NCBI RefSeq assembly: GCF_000428765.1
Contig: NZ_AUAO01000001.1
Span: 682,001-746,000, forward strand
Length of the DNA: 64,000 nt
DNA from: Brevundimonas aveniformis DSM 17977
GTDB taxonomy: Bacteria > Pseudomonadota > Alphaproteobacteria > Caulobacterales > Caulobacteraceae
Direction: 5' to 3'
In this document: positions 1 through 8,199 of the stretch, one piece after another
Position numbering within the stretch: position 1 is the stretch's first letter
How the letters are laid out: every line of letters begins with the position of its first letter
Notes under the pieces: generated by a model
Seen by the model: only the letters and a program-made list of their open reading frames with translations
What the model was told of the DNA's origin: nothing
Databases searched by the model: none
Position numbers and translations under genes: made by a program

Positions 1-311
1 CCTCGCTCAACGACGAACCAGGTTTCCAGAAACTGACGGGCCGCCCCTGCGTGGCCCGCGGGCAGAACCCGAGCGGCCTGGCAGGCGGCGGCGTATCTCT
101 GGTCGCGGGCCACATGACAGACCTCCGCCCAGGCCTCGACGGCCGCCAGATGGTCTTGCTGATCCCACCCCGGCAGGCTGGCCGGGCCAACCCCTGAACC
201 CGACGCGGGTGAAGGTGGAGGCGGGGTCGGGTTGATCGGACCCGGCGCAGGAGCCGGCGTTGCACAAGCGGCCAGGCTGAGCGCGCCAGCCAGGGCCATC
301 AGACGTCTCAC
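1..311 (-). CDS. mltA: Membrane-bound lytic murein transglycosylase A, N-terminal part (cut by window edge)
   Basis: Only the first roughly 103 codons are inside the window; the catalytic part lies off the left end. Reading from a GTG at 311, the product starts with a short hydrophobic leader ending in a lipobox (LSLAAC), then a Pro/Ser-rich linker, then LPGWDQQDHLAAVEAW, which resembles the start of the MltA domain. MltA enzymes are outer-membrane lipoproteins that cleave peptidoglycan glycan strands. The GTG overlaps the TGA of the upstream Tim44-like gene (GTGA), so the two are probably co-transcribed. A later ATG at codon 5 is a possible alternative start. Assignment is from the N-terminus alone. 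Confidence 0.7.
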   Translation of the reverse strand, partial: MRRLMALAGALSLAACATPAPAPGPINPTPPPPSPASGSGVGPASLPGWDQQDHLAAVEAWAEVCHVARDQRYAAACQAARVLPAGHAGAARQFLETWFVVER

Positions 312-937
312 GCGCGGGCCTCCTCCACGCGGGCCAGGACCCAGTTCGGGTCACCCGACCCGATGCGGCGCTCGAACGTCCACAGCTCCGCCGTCCGGCG
401 CTCTTCCGTCGTCGACACGCCTTCGTGGGTGATCTCGCTCTTCATCTCCGCAAGGAACCGCACACGCGCGCGCGCCAGATCTCCGTGAACCTCGGCATGG
501 TCGAGATCCGCGCGCGGCGGATGGGGAAGCTCAACCACCTCTGTCGTGCCGGAGGATTCGCGACGCGTGATCCCTTCTTCGAAGGAGGTCATCACGGGGC
601 CCGCCAGCAGCGGCTTCAAGGTTTCTCGGTCCCCGGCAGCATAGGCCCGAACAATGGTTTCATAGGCCTGACGTGCGCCATCCAGAAAACGAGCCGGGTC
701 AAAGCCCGGATCGCGGCTACGAAGCTGCGCCGCCCCTTCGGCGGCGGCGGGATCCATCGCGACGCCCCAATCGGGTCGGCTGGTCTCTGCCTGGACCTCG
801 TTTCCGGGGGGTGCGGCCACTGCGGGCCGGTCCTCGGGTTGGCGACCGACTTTCTTGCCGAGCACATTATAGAGCAGCACCAGCAGCACTGCGGCCACGG
901 CTGCGAAGACAATCATCTGGATAAGGGCAGGATCCAA
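308..937 (-). CDS. Tim44-like domain protein (TimA-type)
   Basis: The product is about 209 residues: a single N-terminal membrane segment (IVFAAVAAVLLVLLYNVLG), a charged Pro/Ala-rich linker, and a C-terminal globular domain typical of bacterial Tim44-like proteins (ARQAYETIVRAYAAGDRETLKPLL, EGITRRE). Mitochondrial Tim44 tethers Hsp70 to the import channel; the bacterial proteins are membrane-anchored and their role is less clear. I chose a TTG at 937 because an AGGAA-type ribosome-binding site lies about 10 bases upstream and the leader then matches family members; an ATG at 907 is the alternative. The open frame extends to 1093 but the extra N-terminus looks non-coding. It lies divergent from secB and overlaps mltA by four bases. 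Confidence 0.8.
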   Translation of the reverse strand: MDPALIQMIVFAAVAAVLLVLLYNVLGKKVGRQPEDRPAVAAPPGNEVQAETSRPDWGVAMDPAAAEGAAQLRSRDPGFDPARFLDGARQAYETIVRAYAAGDRETLKPLLAGPVMTSFEEGITRRESSGTTEVVELPHPPRADLDHAEVHGDLARARVRFLAEMKSEITHEGVSTTEERRTAELWTFERRIGSGDPNWVLARVEEARA

Positions 938-1081
938 CAGACAGAGTTCCTTTGATACACAGCCTATCGAGTAAGCATCCGCATGCCGTTTCGCAAGGTA
1001 CGGCGCGGTCGCAACATTGCGCGCACCGCCCGCACATGATAGGCGCCGCCGCCTTAGTTTCCCTTCTGCCAGAGGCTCGCC

Positions 1082-1600
1082 ATGACCGATCAACCGCCCG
1101 CTGACACCGGCGCTACGCCCGAAGGCCCGCCGCAGGGCACCCCGATGGGTCCGCAGATGCGCGTCCTGGTCCAGTATGTTCGCGACCTGTCGTTCGAGAA
1201 CCCGCGCGCGCCGGATTCCCTAAGGATCGACGGTAAGCCGGCAATCGACATGGCCGTCGAGATGAACGCCCGCGGTCGTCGTGACGACCTCTACGAGGTT
1301 GAGCTCAAGCTGTCCGTTGGGGCCACGGTCGAGAACCAGCCGATGTTCCAGATCGAACTGGTCTATGGCGGCGTATTCCAGATCGCCGGCGTGGCCGAAG
1401 CCGATATGGAGCCGTTCCTGCTGATCGAATGCCCGCGCTATCTGTTCCCGTTCGCGCGTGAGATCATTTCGCGCGCCTCGGCAGACGGTGGCTTCTATCC
1501 GCCGTTCCAGCTCGATCCGCTGGATTTCGCCGGCATCTACAATGCCCGCAAGGCCCAGGCCGCCCAGCTGGATCAGACGACTCCCGCCGGCGAAGCCTAG
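1082..1600 (+). CDS. secB: Protein-export chaperone SecB
   Basis: A 172-residue cytoplasmic chaperone that holds unfolded preproteins and delivers them to SecA. After a Pro/Gly-rich leader the fold starts at [14 protein letters not shown], followed by the conserved VYGGVFQI and the [13 protein letters not shown] segment near residue 120, all hallmarks of SecB. Slightly longer than E. coli SecB because of the N-terminal leader and a short C-terminal tail. It converges on dnaQ, and the two genes share one CTAG palindrome as overlapping stop codons at 1597-1600. Confidence 0.97.
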   Translation: MTDQPPADTGATPEGPPQGTPMGPQMRVLVQYVRDLSFENPRAPDSLRIDGKPAIDMAVEMNARGRRDDLYEVELKLSVGATVENQPMFQIELVYGGVFQIAGVAEADMEPFLLIECPRYLFPFAREIISRASADGGFYPPFQLDPLDFAGIYNARKAQAAQLDQTTPAGEA

Positions 1601-2304
1601 TCGGCCAGGCCCGGCTCCAGCCGCGTCCACAAGCTGAGGTCCGATAGCGTCGCCCTGAGAAAGGCGGCGTGACGGGCGCGCTCGTCCTCGGTTGAAGCCG
1701 GGCCGAGGGGTCTGGGCCGTTCACCGTAGGTCGATTGGCCAACCGTCTCGCGGACCTGACCGGACGCCGGGGCCGAAAGGTCCAGAACCCGCTCGCGCCC
1801 CCCTCTCAGCTCCAGATAGACTGACGCCAGCAACCGGGCGTCGATCAAGGCCCCGTGCAGGGTCCGTTCGGTTAGAGAAACCTTGAACCGCTTGCACAGG
1901 GCATCGAGCGAGTTCGACATCCCCGGAAAGCGTTTCTGCGCCAACTGCAACGTATCGACCCACTGAGCGTCATCAATCACGGCGCGGCCGGCCGTCTCCA
2001 GTTCAAAATTCACGAAGCTCCGGTCAAATCCGGCATTGTGCGCAACGACAGGCGCATCGCCGACAAAGGCCAGCAGCTCATCAGCAATCTCGGCAAAGCG
2101 AGGCGCGTCCCGTACCTTTTCATTGGTAATGCCATGAACCCGGACGACCTCGGGCCCGATGACCCGCTCGGGGTTGATCAGCTTGTGAAACGTGCGGCCG
2201 GTCGGCGTAAGATTTTCCAGCTCGATACAGCCGATTTCGACCATCCGGTCGCCGCCCCGAGCGTTGAAGCCGGTCGTTTCGGTATCCAGGACAATTTCAC
2301 GCAT
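1597..2304 (-). CDS. dnaQ: DNA polymerase III epsilon subunit (3'-5' proofreading exonuclease)
   Basis: The product (235 residues) is the proofreading subunit of the replicative polymerase core. The three exonuclease motifs are visible: DTETTG right at the N-terminus (ExoI), [13 protein letters not shown] (ExoII) and [17 protein letters not shown] (ExoIII). Start taken as the ATG at 2304, which puts DTETTG near residue 6 as in the family; the frame continues upstream to 2364 into coaE sequence but without homology. It is the last gene of the ppsR-maf-aroE-coaE-dnaQ run, five bases downstream of coaE. Confidence 0.96.
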   Translation of the reverse strand: MREIVLDTETTGFNARGGDRMVEIGCIELENLTPTGRTFHKLINPERVIGPEVVRVHGITNEKVRDAPRFAEIADELLAFVGDAPVVAHNAGFDRSFVNFELETAGRAVIDDAQWVDTLQLAQKRFPGMSNSLDALCKRFKVSLTERTLHGALIDARLLASVYLELRGGRERVLDLSAPASGQVRETVGQSTYGERPRPLGPASTEDERARHAAFLRATLSDLSLWTRLEPGLAD

Positions 2305-2309
2305 GGCTC

Positions 2310-2957
2310 TTACTCGCTGCGTTCGGAGCGCCTGTGAAGGCCCGATGAGCGCTTCGGCAACCAACCCGGTGTGGACAAGGTTTCAAGAATGACCCGTACC
2401 TGATCGCGCGCGACGGCTATCGAACGCCCGGTATCGACGACGAAGTCCGCCTGGGACCGCTTGTCCGCATCCGGCATCTGCCGAGCGAGGATCTGTTCGA
2501 AACGCGCCACCGTCATGCCTGGCCGGTCCAGAACCCGCCGGCGCTGAACGTCCGCGGGTGCCGAGGCGACGACCACAACGTCCACCTCCGTCTCCGCGCC
2601 GGTTTCAAACAGGAGCGGCACATCAACCACCGCAAAAGTTGAACCGGCTTTCTGAGCCGTTGCCAGAAAGGCCTGACGATCTTCGCGCACCAGCGGATGC
2701 ACGACAGCCTCCAGGGTCGGAAACCCTGACGGATCGGCGCGAAGACGATCCGCCAGCAGAGATCGGTCGACGCCGCCTTTCAGAGATGTGGTTCCCGGAA
2801 ACAGGACCTCAACCCGGGCAACGGCCCGACCGCCTGGCGCATACAGGCGATGCACCGCTGCATCGGCGTCCCAGACGGAACATCCCTCGTCCTCAAACAG
2901 GCGAAGTGTTGTCGATTTTCCCATGCCGATCGAGCCGGTCAGGCCAATGATGATCAT
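2310..2957 (-). CDS. coaE: Dephospho-CoA kinase
   Basis: A 215-residue kinase that phosphorylates the 3'-hydroxyl of the ribose of dephospho-CoA in the last step of coenzyme A synthesis. The N-terminus carries the P-loop GLTGSIGMGKST (residues 5-16), followed by WDADAAVHRLYAPGG and, mid-protein, the VVDVPLLFETG segment typical of CoaE. The ATG at 2957 overlaps the aroE stop as ATGA; nine codons of upstream open frame were discarded because the P-loop would then sit unusually far from the start. Confidence 0.95.
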   Translation of the reverse strand: MIIIGLTGSIGMGKSTTLRLFEDEGCSVWDADAAVHRLYAPGGRAVARVEVLFPGTTSLKGGVDRSLLADRLRADPSGFPTLEAVVHPLVREDRQAFLATAQKAGSTFAVVDVPLLFETGAETEVDVVVVASAPADVQRRRVLDRPGMTVARFEQILARQMPDADKRSQADFVVDTGRSIAVARDQVRVILETLSTPGWLPKRSSGLHRRSERSE

Positions 2958-3784
2958 CCCTGCGCCTCCAGGGCTTCGAGGCACAGGCGGCGGACATCGA
3001 TCTCTGGGGCCGGCAGCCCGAACAGAACCTCGAAACTTGGCCGAGCCTGACCGATCAACATAGCCAGTCCATCGATCGGGGTCAGGCCACGGGCTCGGGC
3101 CCTGGCCAGAAGCGGGGTTTCGAGCGGCCTGTAGGTCATATCCATGACAGCGCCCCCCGCTGACATGCCTGCCAGGTCCAATGTTTCCAGAGACGATGCG
3201 GCATTGATCAACAGATGACTGCCCGTCAGGGCGACCTCAACCTCGTCCAGGCCAAAGCCGGCCACGCCCGCTCCCTGCTCCTCGGCAAGCACAAGGGCCC
3301 GGTCCCGGGTCCGGTTGACCACCCGGATATCCGTAGCCCCCCCCGACGTCATCGCCTGAACCGCGGCGCGACCCGCTCCCCCCGCCCCGAGGACCACGAC
3401 CGTCGCCGCCGCGAGATCCAGATGAGGCGCCTGCCCCCGGATGGCGGCCAGCAGGCCGGTGCCGTCGGTACTTTCGGCGCGAGGGCGATCCCCAAGCCGG
3501 ACCAGATTGACCGATCGGGTCACCGCCGCCTCCGGTCCAATGACAACGCCCCGTGTCCGCGCCCAGTCGAAGACGACTTCCTTGTAGGGTGCGGTGACAT
3601 TGCAGCCGAGCAGTGTATCGGAATCCAGCAGCGCCCCGACCGCCTGCGGCGTTTCTGGAGCCAGGGCGATGTACTGATTATTCAGACCTGCCGCCTCAAG
3701 CCAGGCTCCGTGGATCACCGGACTGAGAGAATGGTGGATCGGCCGGCCAATGACGGCCGCCACGCCATCGCGGCTGAGGGTCAC
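2954..3784 (-). CDS. aroE: Shikimate dehydrogenase (NADP+)
   Basis: A 276-residue enzyme reducing 3-dehydroshikimate to shikimate in the aromatic amino-acid (chorismate) pathway. Substrate-binding signature IGRPIHHSLSPVIHGAWLE lies at the N-terminus, the conserved catalytic Lys is in NVTAPYKE near residue 67, and the nucleotide-binding motif VVLGAGGAGRAAVQA starts around residue 130 followed by VVNRTRDRA. Start overlaps the maf stop (ATGA) and its own stop overlaps coaE, so translation is probably coupled through the operon. Confidence 0.95.
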   Translation of the reverse strand: MTLSRDGVAAVIGRPIHHSLSPVIHGAWLEAAGLNNQYIALAPETPQAVGALLDSDTLLGCNVTAPYKEVVFDWARTRGVVIGPEAAVTRSVNLVRLGDRPRAESTDGTGLLAAIRGQAPHLDLAAATVVVLGAGGAGRAAVQAMTSGGATDIRVVNRTRDRALVLAEEQGAGVAGFGLDEVEVALTGSHLLINAASSLETLDLAGMSAGGAVMDMTYRPLETPLLARARARGLTPIDGLAMLIGQARPSFEVLFGLPAPEIDVRRLCLEALEAQG

Positions 3785-4374
3785 GAGGCCAACACGCTGC
3801 GGGCGCGCAATTCTGCCAGAAGCGGCAACAGGGGTAGTCCCAGAACGGTGAAATAGTCCCCCTCCACCCGGTCGAACAGCTGCGCCCCCTCGCCTTCCAG
3901 CCAGTAGCCACCGACCGCCGAAAGGGCAGCGGTCTGATTGCGGTCGAGGTATCCATCAATGAAGCCCGACGATAGGCGACGAACGGACATCACCGCCGTA
4001 TCCACGGTGCTCCAGAGCAGATGCCCGCCTTGGGCCAAGGCCACGCCCGAATGCAGCCGGTGGATGGACCCCGAGAACAGCTGCAACCGGGCTCTCGCCT
4101 CGTCCAGGCTGGCGGCCTTGCTGTACAGGGTGCCGTCCTGTTCCAGCGTCTGATCGGCTCCGATCACCAGGGTGCCCGGGTGTCGGCTGGAAACACGCAT
4201 GGCCTTCTCGCCCGCCAAGGCTTGAGCCACGGCCCGGGCATCGGCCCCTTCGCTAATCAGTTGGCCCGTGAAGGCCCCCTCATCCAGGTCAGCGGGATCA
4301 AGGGTTACGGTCACACCCGCCGCCTCCAGTAGCGTTTGCCGGGCGGAGCTCCGGCTAGCCAGGATCAGGTTCAT
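3781..4374 (-). CDS. maf: Maf-family nucleoside triphosphate pyrophosphatase
   Basis: A 197-residue house-cleaning pyrophosphatase of the Maf/YhdE/YceF family that hydrolyses non-canonical or modified nucleotides. Family marks seen: N-terminal LILASRSSARQTLLEAAG, the VIGADQTLEQDG segment, and C-terminal ALSAVGGYWLEGEGAQLFDRVEGDYFTVLGLPL. Located between ppsR and aroE with four-base overlaps on both sides. Whether it prefers dTTP/UTP or 7-methyl-GTP cannot be settled by eye. Confidence 0.93.
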   Translation of the reverse strand: MNLILASRSSARQTLLEAAGVTVTLDPADLDEGAFTGQLISEGADARAVAQALAGEKAMRVSSRHPGTLVIGADQTLEQDGTLYSKAASLDEARARLQLFSGSIHRLHSGVALAQGGHLLWSTVDTAVMSVRRLSSGFIDGYLDRNQTAALSAVGGYWLEGEGAQLFDRVEGDYFTVLGLPLLPLLAELRARSVLAS

Positions 4375-5276
4375 TGCGAAGCCCCCAACCGGCCAGATCG
4401 GCGTTCATTGACCAGGTTGATCACCTGGGCAGCGGTTTCTTCAACCGATCGGCGTGACACATCTATCACCGGCCATCCCAACCGTTCGAACAGGCGACGT
4501 GCACGGATGGTTTCTTCGCGCACCAGGTCGGTATCGACATAGTCCGTGTTCGGGTCCACTCCCAGATGCTGGAGTCGGTTTCGTCGGATCGACACCAATC
4601 GGTCCGGAGACACCACCAGACCGACAACCAATGGATTCTTGAGACGGGATAGAAGCTCGGGCGGTTCCTGGGTCGGCACCAGCGGCACATTCGCCGCCCG
4701 AATGCCGCGGTGTGCCAGATACACGCAGGTCGGCGTCTTGGAGGTCCGGCTGACCCCGACCAGAACAACATCTGCGCGTTCGAGCTCGGCCAGACCCTGG
4801 CCGTCATCGTGGTGGATAGCAAAATCCAGAGCCCCCATGCGTTCAAAATAGTCCGAATCCAGCGCATGCTGGGCCCCGACCCGGCTCGACAGGGACGCCC
4901 CCAGATAACCGGACAACGCCGTCACCAGCGGGTCCAGAGCTCCGAGTTGAGGGGCCCCCAGAATCCGGCAACCCTTCTCAAGCATCGCCCTCAGCTCCGG
5001 GTCGACCAGCGTATGTAGAACGATGCCCGGAGCCGCTTCGATCTCTTCCAGCACGCGCTCAAGCTGTTTGGGGGACCGCACCAGCGCATAGATGTGCTCG
5101 ATCGGGATCACGCCTTCGAAACGCGCCACGACCGCCTTGGCCATGGCGTTCAAGGTTTCGCCGGTCGAATCCGAGACAAGGTGAACGTGGAAATAGGTCG
5201 AGATCCGCCGGGGAGCGTTCGCGGTTCGCGGTGGGAGGTCTGTGGACAAACGGCCCTCGGCTGGGGGTGACGACAA
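4371..5276 (-). CDS. ppsR: Pyruvate, phosphate dikinase / PEP synthase regulatory protein (DUF299)
   Basis: A protein of up to 301 residues of the bifunctional ADP-dependent kinase/Pi-dependent phosphorylase family that switches PEP synthase or pyruvate phosphate dikinase. Seen: N-terminal FHVHLVSDSTGETLNAMAKA and the P-loop region VGVSRTSKTPTCVYLA. The frame has no ATG near its beginning; the TTG at 5276 has AGGG about ten bases upstream, while a second TTG near 5248 would remove nine residues. Homologs of this gene (RP001 in Rickettsia, adjacent to the origin in Caulobacter) flank the chromosomal origin, and here it faces hemE across 5277-5675. Confidence 0.9.
   Translation of the reverse strand: MSSPPAEGRLSTDLPPRTANAPRRISTYFHVHLVSDSTGETLNAMAKAVVARFEGVIPIEHIYALVRSPKQLERVLEEIEAAPGIVLHTLVDPELRAMLEKGCRILGAPQLGALDPLVTALSGYLGASLSSRVGAQHALDSDYFERMGALDFAIHHDDGQGLAELERADVVLVGVSRTSKTPTCVYLAHRGIRAANVPLVPTQEPPELLSRLKNPLVVGLVVSPDRLVSIRRNRLQHLGVDPNTDYVDTDLVREETIRARRLFERLGWPVIDVSRRSVEETAAQVINLVNERRSGRLGASQ
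5241..5249 (-). promoter_or_regulatory. DnaA-box-like sequence at the edge of the origin
   Basis: On the minus strand this reads TTGTCCACA, one mismatch from the consensus DnaA box TTATCCACA. It lies inside the first codons of ppsR, at the border of the predicted origin. Binding is inferred from similarity only. Confidence 0.5.
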
Positions 5277-5675
5277 GACAAAAGAACCCTAGCGCGCCTT
5301 GGCGACCAGCGCACCTGGGATAGCCGTGGAGAAATATGCCGGATGTCCCCAGCCCTGTCCTGACGGCGGCTTCCAGATTCCCCCAGACGTGGAAAACTGA
5401 GTGACGTCGTAAACCATACCCAGGCCGATCCCGAACTCGTCGTTAGGAATTTGGAAAGGAATCCTTAACCCTTTCTTAACCTTCCCCGCTGTCCCCAGAC
5501 CGGTGGAAAAGTCGCTGGCCGGGCAGACATCTCTGTGAATCCTGCGCGCGTCACCGCGGGATCATTGGAATCTTCCCCCGCGATTCAGCCCGCCTACGAC
5601 CTTCTTCAATTCCTTTTGAATCCTCTTTTCTTGAGAGGGATTGAGCCATGGGCGGGGACGGCCTAGGACGCCCTG
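5277..5675. other. Predicted chromosomal replication origin (Cori-like) between ppsR and hemE
   Basis: This 399-base gap holds no gene. The flanking genes, ppsR (RP001 homolog) and hemE, are those that border the origin of Caulobacter crescentus and Rickettsia. Within it: a CtrA-type box (5465-5479), six GANTC sites for CcrM-type methylation (5376, 5459, 5537, 5568, 5582, 5618; about 1.6 expected by chance), two copies of TGTCCCCAG (5344-5352 and 5490-5498) that could act as weak DnaA sites, and a locally AT-rich stretch around 5445-5485. A near-consensus DnaA box lies just inside ppsR. I infer an origin; strand asymmetry and marker-frequency data would be needed for proof. Confidence 0.8.
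5465..5479 (+). promoter_or_regulatory. CtrA binding box (TTAA-N7-TTAA)
   Basis: TTAACCCTTTCTTAA followed by C matches the Caulobacter CtrA consensus TTAA-N7-TTAAC exactly. At the Caulobacter origin CtrA-P binds such boxes to block initiation in swarmer cells and to repress a strong promoter near hemE. One GANTC site (5459-5463) abuts it. It is the only full match noticed in this gap. Confidence 0.75.
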
Positions 5676-6710
5676 ATGACGGATCAACCGGATTTTCTAA
5701 GAGCCCTTGCGGGTGAAACGCTGGCACGGCCACCGGTCTGGTTCATGCGCCAAGCTGGACGCCATCTGCCGGAGTATCGTGAGCTACGGGCCAAGGCCCC
5801 CGATTTCGTCGACTTCTGCCTGAACCCGACAATGGCCGCTGAGGCGACCCTGCAGCCGATGCGGCGTTATCCGTTCGATGCCTCCATCGTTTTTGCCGAT
5901 ATCCTGCTTGTTCCCAAGGCTCTGGGTCAGGCGGTCTGGTTTGAGGCTGGAGAAGGCCCGCGTCTGGGCGTGTTGCCAGATCTCTCCGCCATGCGTGATC
6001 TCGCGCCGTCGGCCGGAGAGGCCCTGAAGGCGGTCGGTGAAACCCTGTCCATCGTCCGAGCTGAACTGGAACCGTCCCGCGCCCTTATTGGGTTTTGCGG
6101 CGCTCCTTGGACCGTTGCCACCTACATGCTCGACGGGATGGCTCGCACCATCGGCAAGGGAGAACGAGCGGCCGCCAGGGCCTATGCCTATGCCGATCCA
6201 GAGGGGGTCGATGCCCTGTTGGGCGTCCTTGTTGAAGCCAGCGCCTGGTATCTGAAGATGCAGGCGGAAAACGGGGCCCAGGCCCTGCAGATCTTTGAAA
6301 GCTGGGCCGAGGGTCTGCCGGATGACCTGTTCGAACGGCTGGTGGTCAATCCACATCAGATGCTGATCGCGCGGTTGCGCGAACTGGGTGTGGATGTGCC
6401 TCTTATCGGCTTTCCCCGTGGCTCGGCGGCTCTGCTCGGCGACTATGCGGCGCGCTGCGCGGTTCAGGCGGTTGGTCTGGATACGGCCTGCCCTCTGGCG
6501 GTTGGACAGGCGGTCCAGAAACGCAAGACCATTCAGGGCGCGCTTGATCCGATGTTGCTTCGGACCGGCGGCGCCCCCCTTGACCGGCGCATCGACGAAC
6601 TGCGCGCGGCCTGGGGGGATGGCCCCTGGATCTTCAATCTCGGCCACGGAATTCTGCCGGACACGCCAATCGCCCACGTTGAGCAGGCCCTAGCCCGGAT
6701 TGGTGCATGA
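5676..6710 (+). CDS. hemE: Uroporphyrinogen III decarboxylase
   Basis: A 344-residue cytoplasmic enzyme converting uroporphyrinogen III to coproporphyrinogen III. Signature 1 (PPVWFMRQAGRHLPEYR) begins near residue 19 and signature 2 (GFCGAPWTVATYMLDG) near residue 138; the catalytic-pocket segment SIVFADILLVPKALG is also present. An AGGA about ten bases upstream supports the ATG at 5676. The stop overlaps the hemH start (ATGA). It is the first gene to the right of the predicted origin, as in Caulobacter, and so is replicated very early. Confidence 0.97.
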   Translation: MTDQPDFLRALAGETLARPPVWFMRQAGRHLPEYRELRAKAPDFVDFCLNPTMAAEATLQPMRRYPFDASIVFADILLVPKALGQAVWFEAGEGPRLGVLPDLSAMRDLAPSAGEALKAVGETLSIVRAELEPSRALIGFCGAPWTVATYMLDGMARTIGKGERAAARAYAYADPEGVDALLGVLVEASAWYLKMQAENGAQALQIFESWAEGLPDDLFERLVVNPHQMLIARLRELGVDVPLIGFPRGSAALLGDYAARCAVQAVGLDTACPLAVGQAVQKRKTIQGALDPMLLRTGGAPLDRRIDELRAAWGDGPWIFNLGHGILPDTPIAHVEQALARIGA

Positions 6711-7732
6711 GCCGGCTGGCCGTCGTCCTGTTCAATCTGGGGGGGCCTGATGGTCCGGCCGATGTACGGCCTTTTCTCCAGAATCTGTTCTCGGACCCGG
6801 CGATTATCGGTTTGCCGGCCTTCCTGCGTTTGCCTCTGGCCCGCTTCATCGCCCATCGTCGCGAAAAATCGGCTCAGGCCAACTATGCCCTGATGGGGGG
6901 GGGCTCTCCGCTGTTGCCCGGGACGTTCAAACAGGCCGGGGCGCTCCAGGATGCCCTGTCGGATTCCGCCGATGAGGTCGGGGTCTTTGTGGCCATGCGG
7001 TACTGGCGACCGCTCACGGATGAGACGGCGCGTCAGGTTGCCGACTTCGCCCCCGATGAGGTGATCCTCCTCCCGCTCTATCCGCAGTTTTCAACCACGA
7101 CGACCGCCTCATCCCTCGAGGCCTGGGCGGAGGCCTATGCGGGCCCCGGACAGGTCCATACGGTCTGTTGCTACCCCGAAGCCCCCGGCTGGATCGAGGC
7201 TCAGACCAAGGCTATCCGCGCCGAACTGAACAAGGCCGGTGACCAACCCGTCCGCGTTCTTTTTTCCGCGCACGGCGTGCCGGAGAAGGTCATCACCGGA
7301 CGCGGTGACCCCTATCAGGTCCAGGTCGAGGCCGGATGTGCGGCTGTGGCCCAGGCCGCAGGCCTCTCAGACTGGTCCATCTGTTACCAAAGTCGGGTCG
7401 GGCCGATGAAATGGCTGGGCCCGTCCACACCAGAGGCGATCGAACAGGCCGCCGCCGACAAGGTGGGTGTGTTGGTCGTTCCCATCGCCTTTGTCTCCGA
7501 ACACATCGAAACCCTGGTTGAGCTGGACATCGAATATGCCCATCTGGCTGAGCAGCTAGGCGTCAGCCCGTACTTGCGGGCCCAGACCCCTGGAACAGAC
7601 CGGAGCTTTATTCGAGCCCTGGCGGATGCTGTGCGCGCAGCCCGCCGCGGGGCGGCGATCCAGCCTTTCGGTCCAGGTTGCGGCGGCGATTTTTCCGCCT
7701 GTCCCTGTCAGAACCGTCGGAGAGTCGCATGA
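6707..7732 (+). CDS. hemH: Ferrochelatase, probably with a [2Fe-2S] cluster
   Basis: A 341-residue enzyme inserting Fe2+ into protoporphyrin IX. Family marks: VLFNLGGPDGP at the N-terminus, YALMGGGSPLLPGT, LLPLYPQFSTTT, the FSAHGVPEK motif with the active-site His near residue 190, and the C-terminal half with YQSRVGPMKWLGP. The C-terminus carries C325-x6-C332-x-C334 plus Cys154/155 internally, matching the four-cysteine arrangement described for [2Fe-2S] ferrochelatases of Caulobacter and mycobacteria. Overlaps hemE and hemJ by four bases each. Confidence 0.96.
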   Translation: MSRLAVVLFNLGGPDGPADVRPFLQNLFSDPAIIGLPAFLRLPLARFIAHRREKSAQANYALMGGGSPLLPGTFKQAGALQDALSDSADEVGVFVAMRYWRPLTDETARQVADFAPDEVILLPLYPQFSTTTTASSLEAWAEAYAGPGQVHTVCCYPEAPGWIEAQTKAIRAELNKAGDQPVRVLFSAHGVPEKVITGRGDPYQVQVEAGCAAVAQAAGLSDWSICYQSRVGPMKWLGPSTPEAIEQAAADKVGVLVVPIAFVSEHIETLVELDIEYAHLAEQLGVSPYLRAQTPGTDRSFIRALADAVRAARRGAAIQPFGPGCGGDFSACPCQNRRRVA

Positions 7733-8199
7733 CCGCCTACGACCTCGCTCGTGGCCTGCATATTCTAGCGGTTATCGCCTGGATGGCCGGCCTATTGTTC
7801 CTGCCTCGCCTTTACGCCTATGACGCCGAACAGGCCGAAAAGCCTGAACCCCTCAGGTCAGAGATGCGGGATCTCCTGAGGACTTGGCAGCACCGACTGC
7901 TGAAGATCATTCTCAACCCGGCCATGATCGCGGCGTGGGTTTTCGGGGCGTGGTTGATCTGGCTGGATGGAGCGGTGTTGCGCGGCTGGGGCGTCTTTCA
8001 CGAACCCTGGATGGTGACGAAGCTCCTCGGTGTTCTGGCCTTGACCGGCTGGCATCACTATCTGGCCGTGGAGAAGAAGCGCATTGCCGCCGGCACCTCA
8101 GTTCGAACAGGTCGCTTCTGGCGCATGACCAACGAGGTTCCGTTCCTGCTGGCCATCGTCATGGTTCTGTCTGTGACGACCGAATGGACCTTCGGATAG
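7729..8199 (+). CDS. hemJ: HemJ-type protoporphyrinogen IX oxidase (UPF0093)
   Basis: A 156-residue membrane protein with about four transmembrane helices, oxidising protoporphyrinogen IX to protoporphyrin IX, the substrate of the neighbouring HemH. Seen: LHILAVIAWMAGLLFLPRLYAY near the N-terminus, ILNPAMIAAWVFG, the GWHHYLAVEKKR segment and MTNEVPFLLAIVMVLSV at the C-terminus. The residue after PRLYAY is Asp where many family members, as I recall them, have His. The ATG at 7729 overlaps the hemH stop (ATGA). Grouping hemE-hemH-hemJ supports the function. Confidence 0.92.
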   Translation: MTAYDLARGLHILAVIAWMAGLLFLPRLYAYDAEQAEKPEPLRSEMRDLLRTWQHRLLKIILNPAMIAAWVFGAWLIWLDGAVLRGWGVFHEPWMVTKLLGVLALTGWHHYLAVEKKRIAAGTSVRTGRFWRMTNEVPFLLAIVMVLSVTTEWTFG

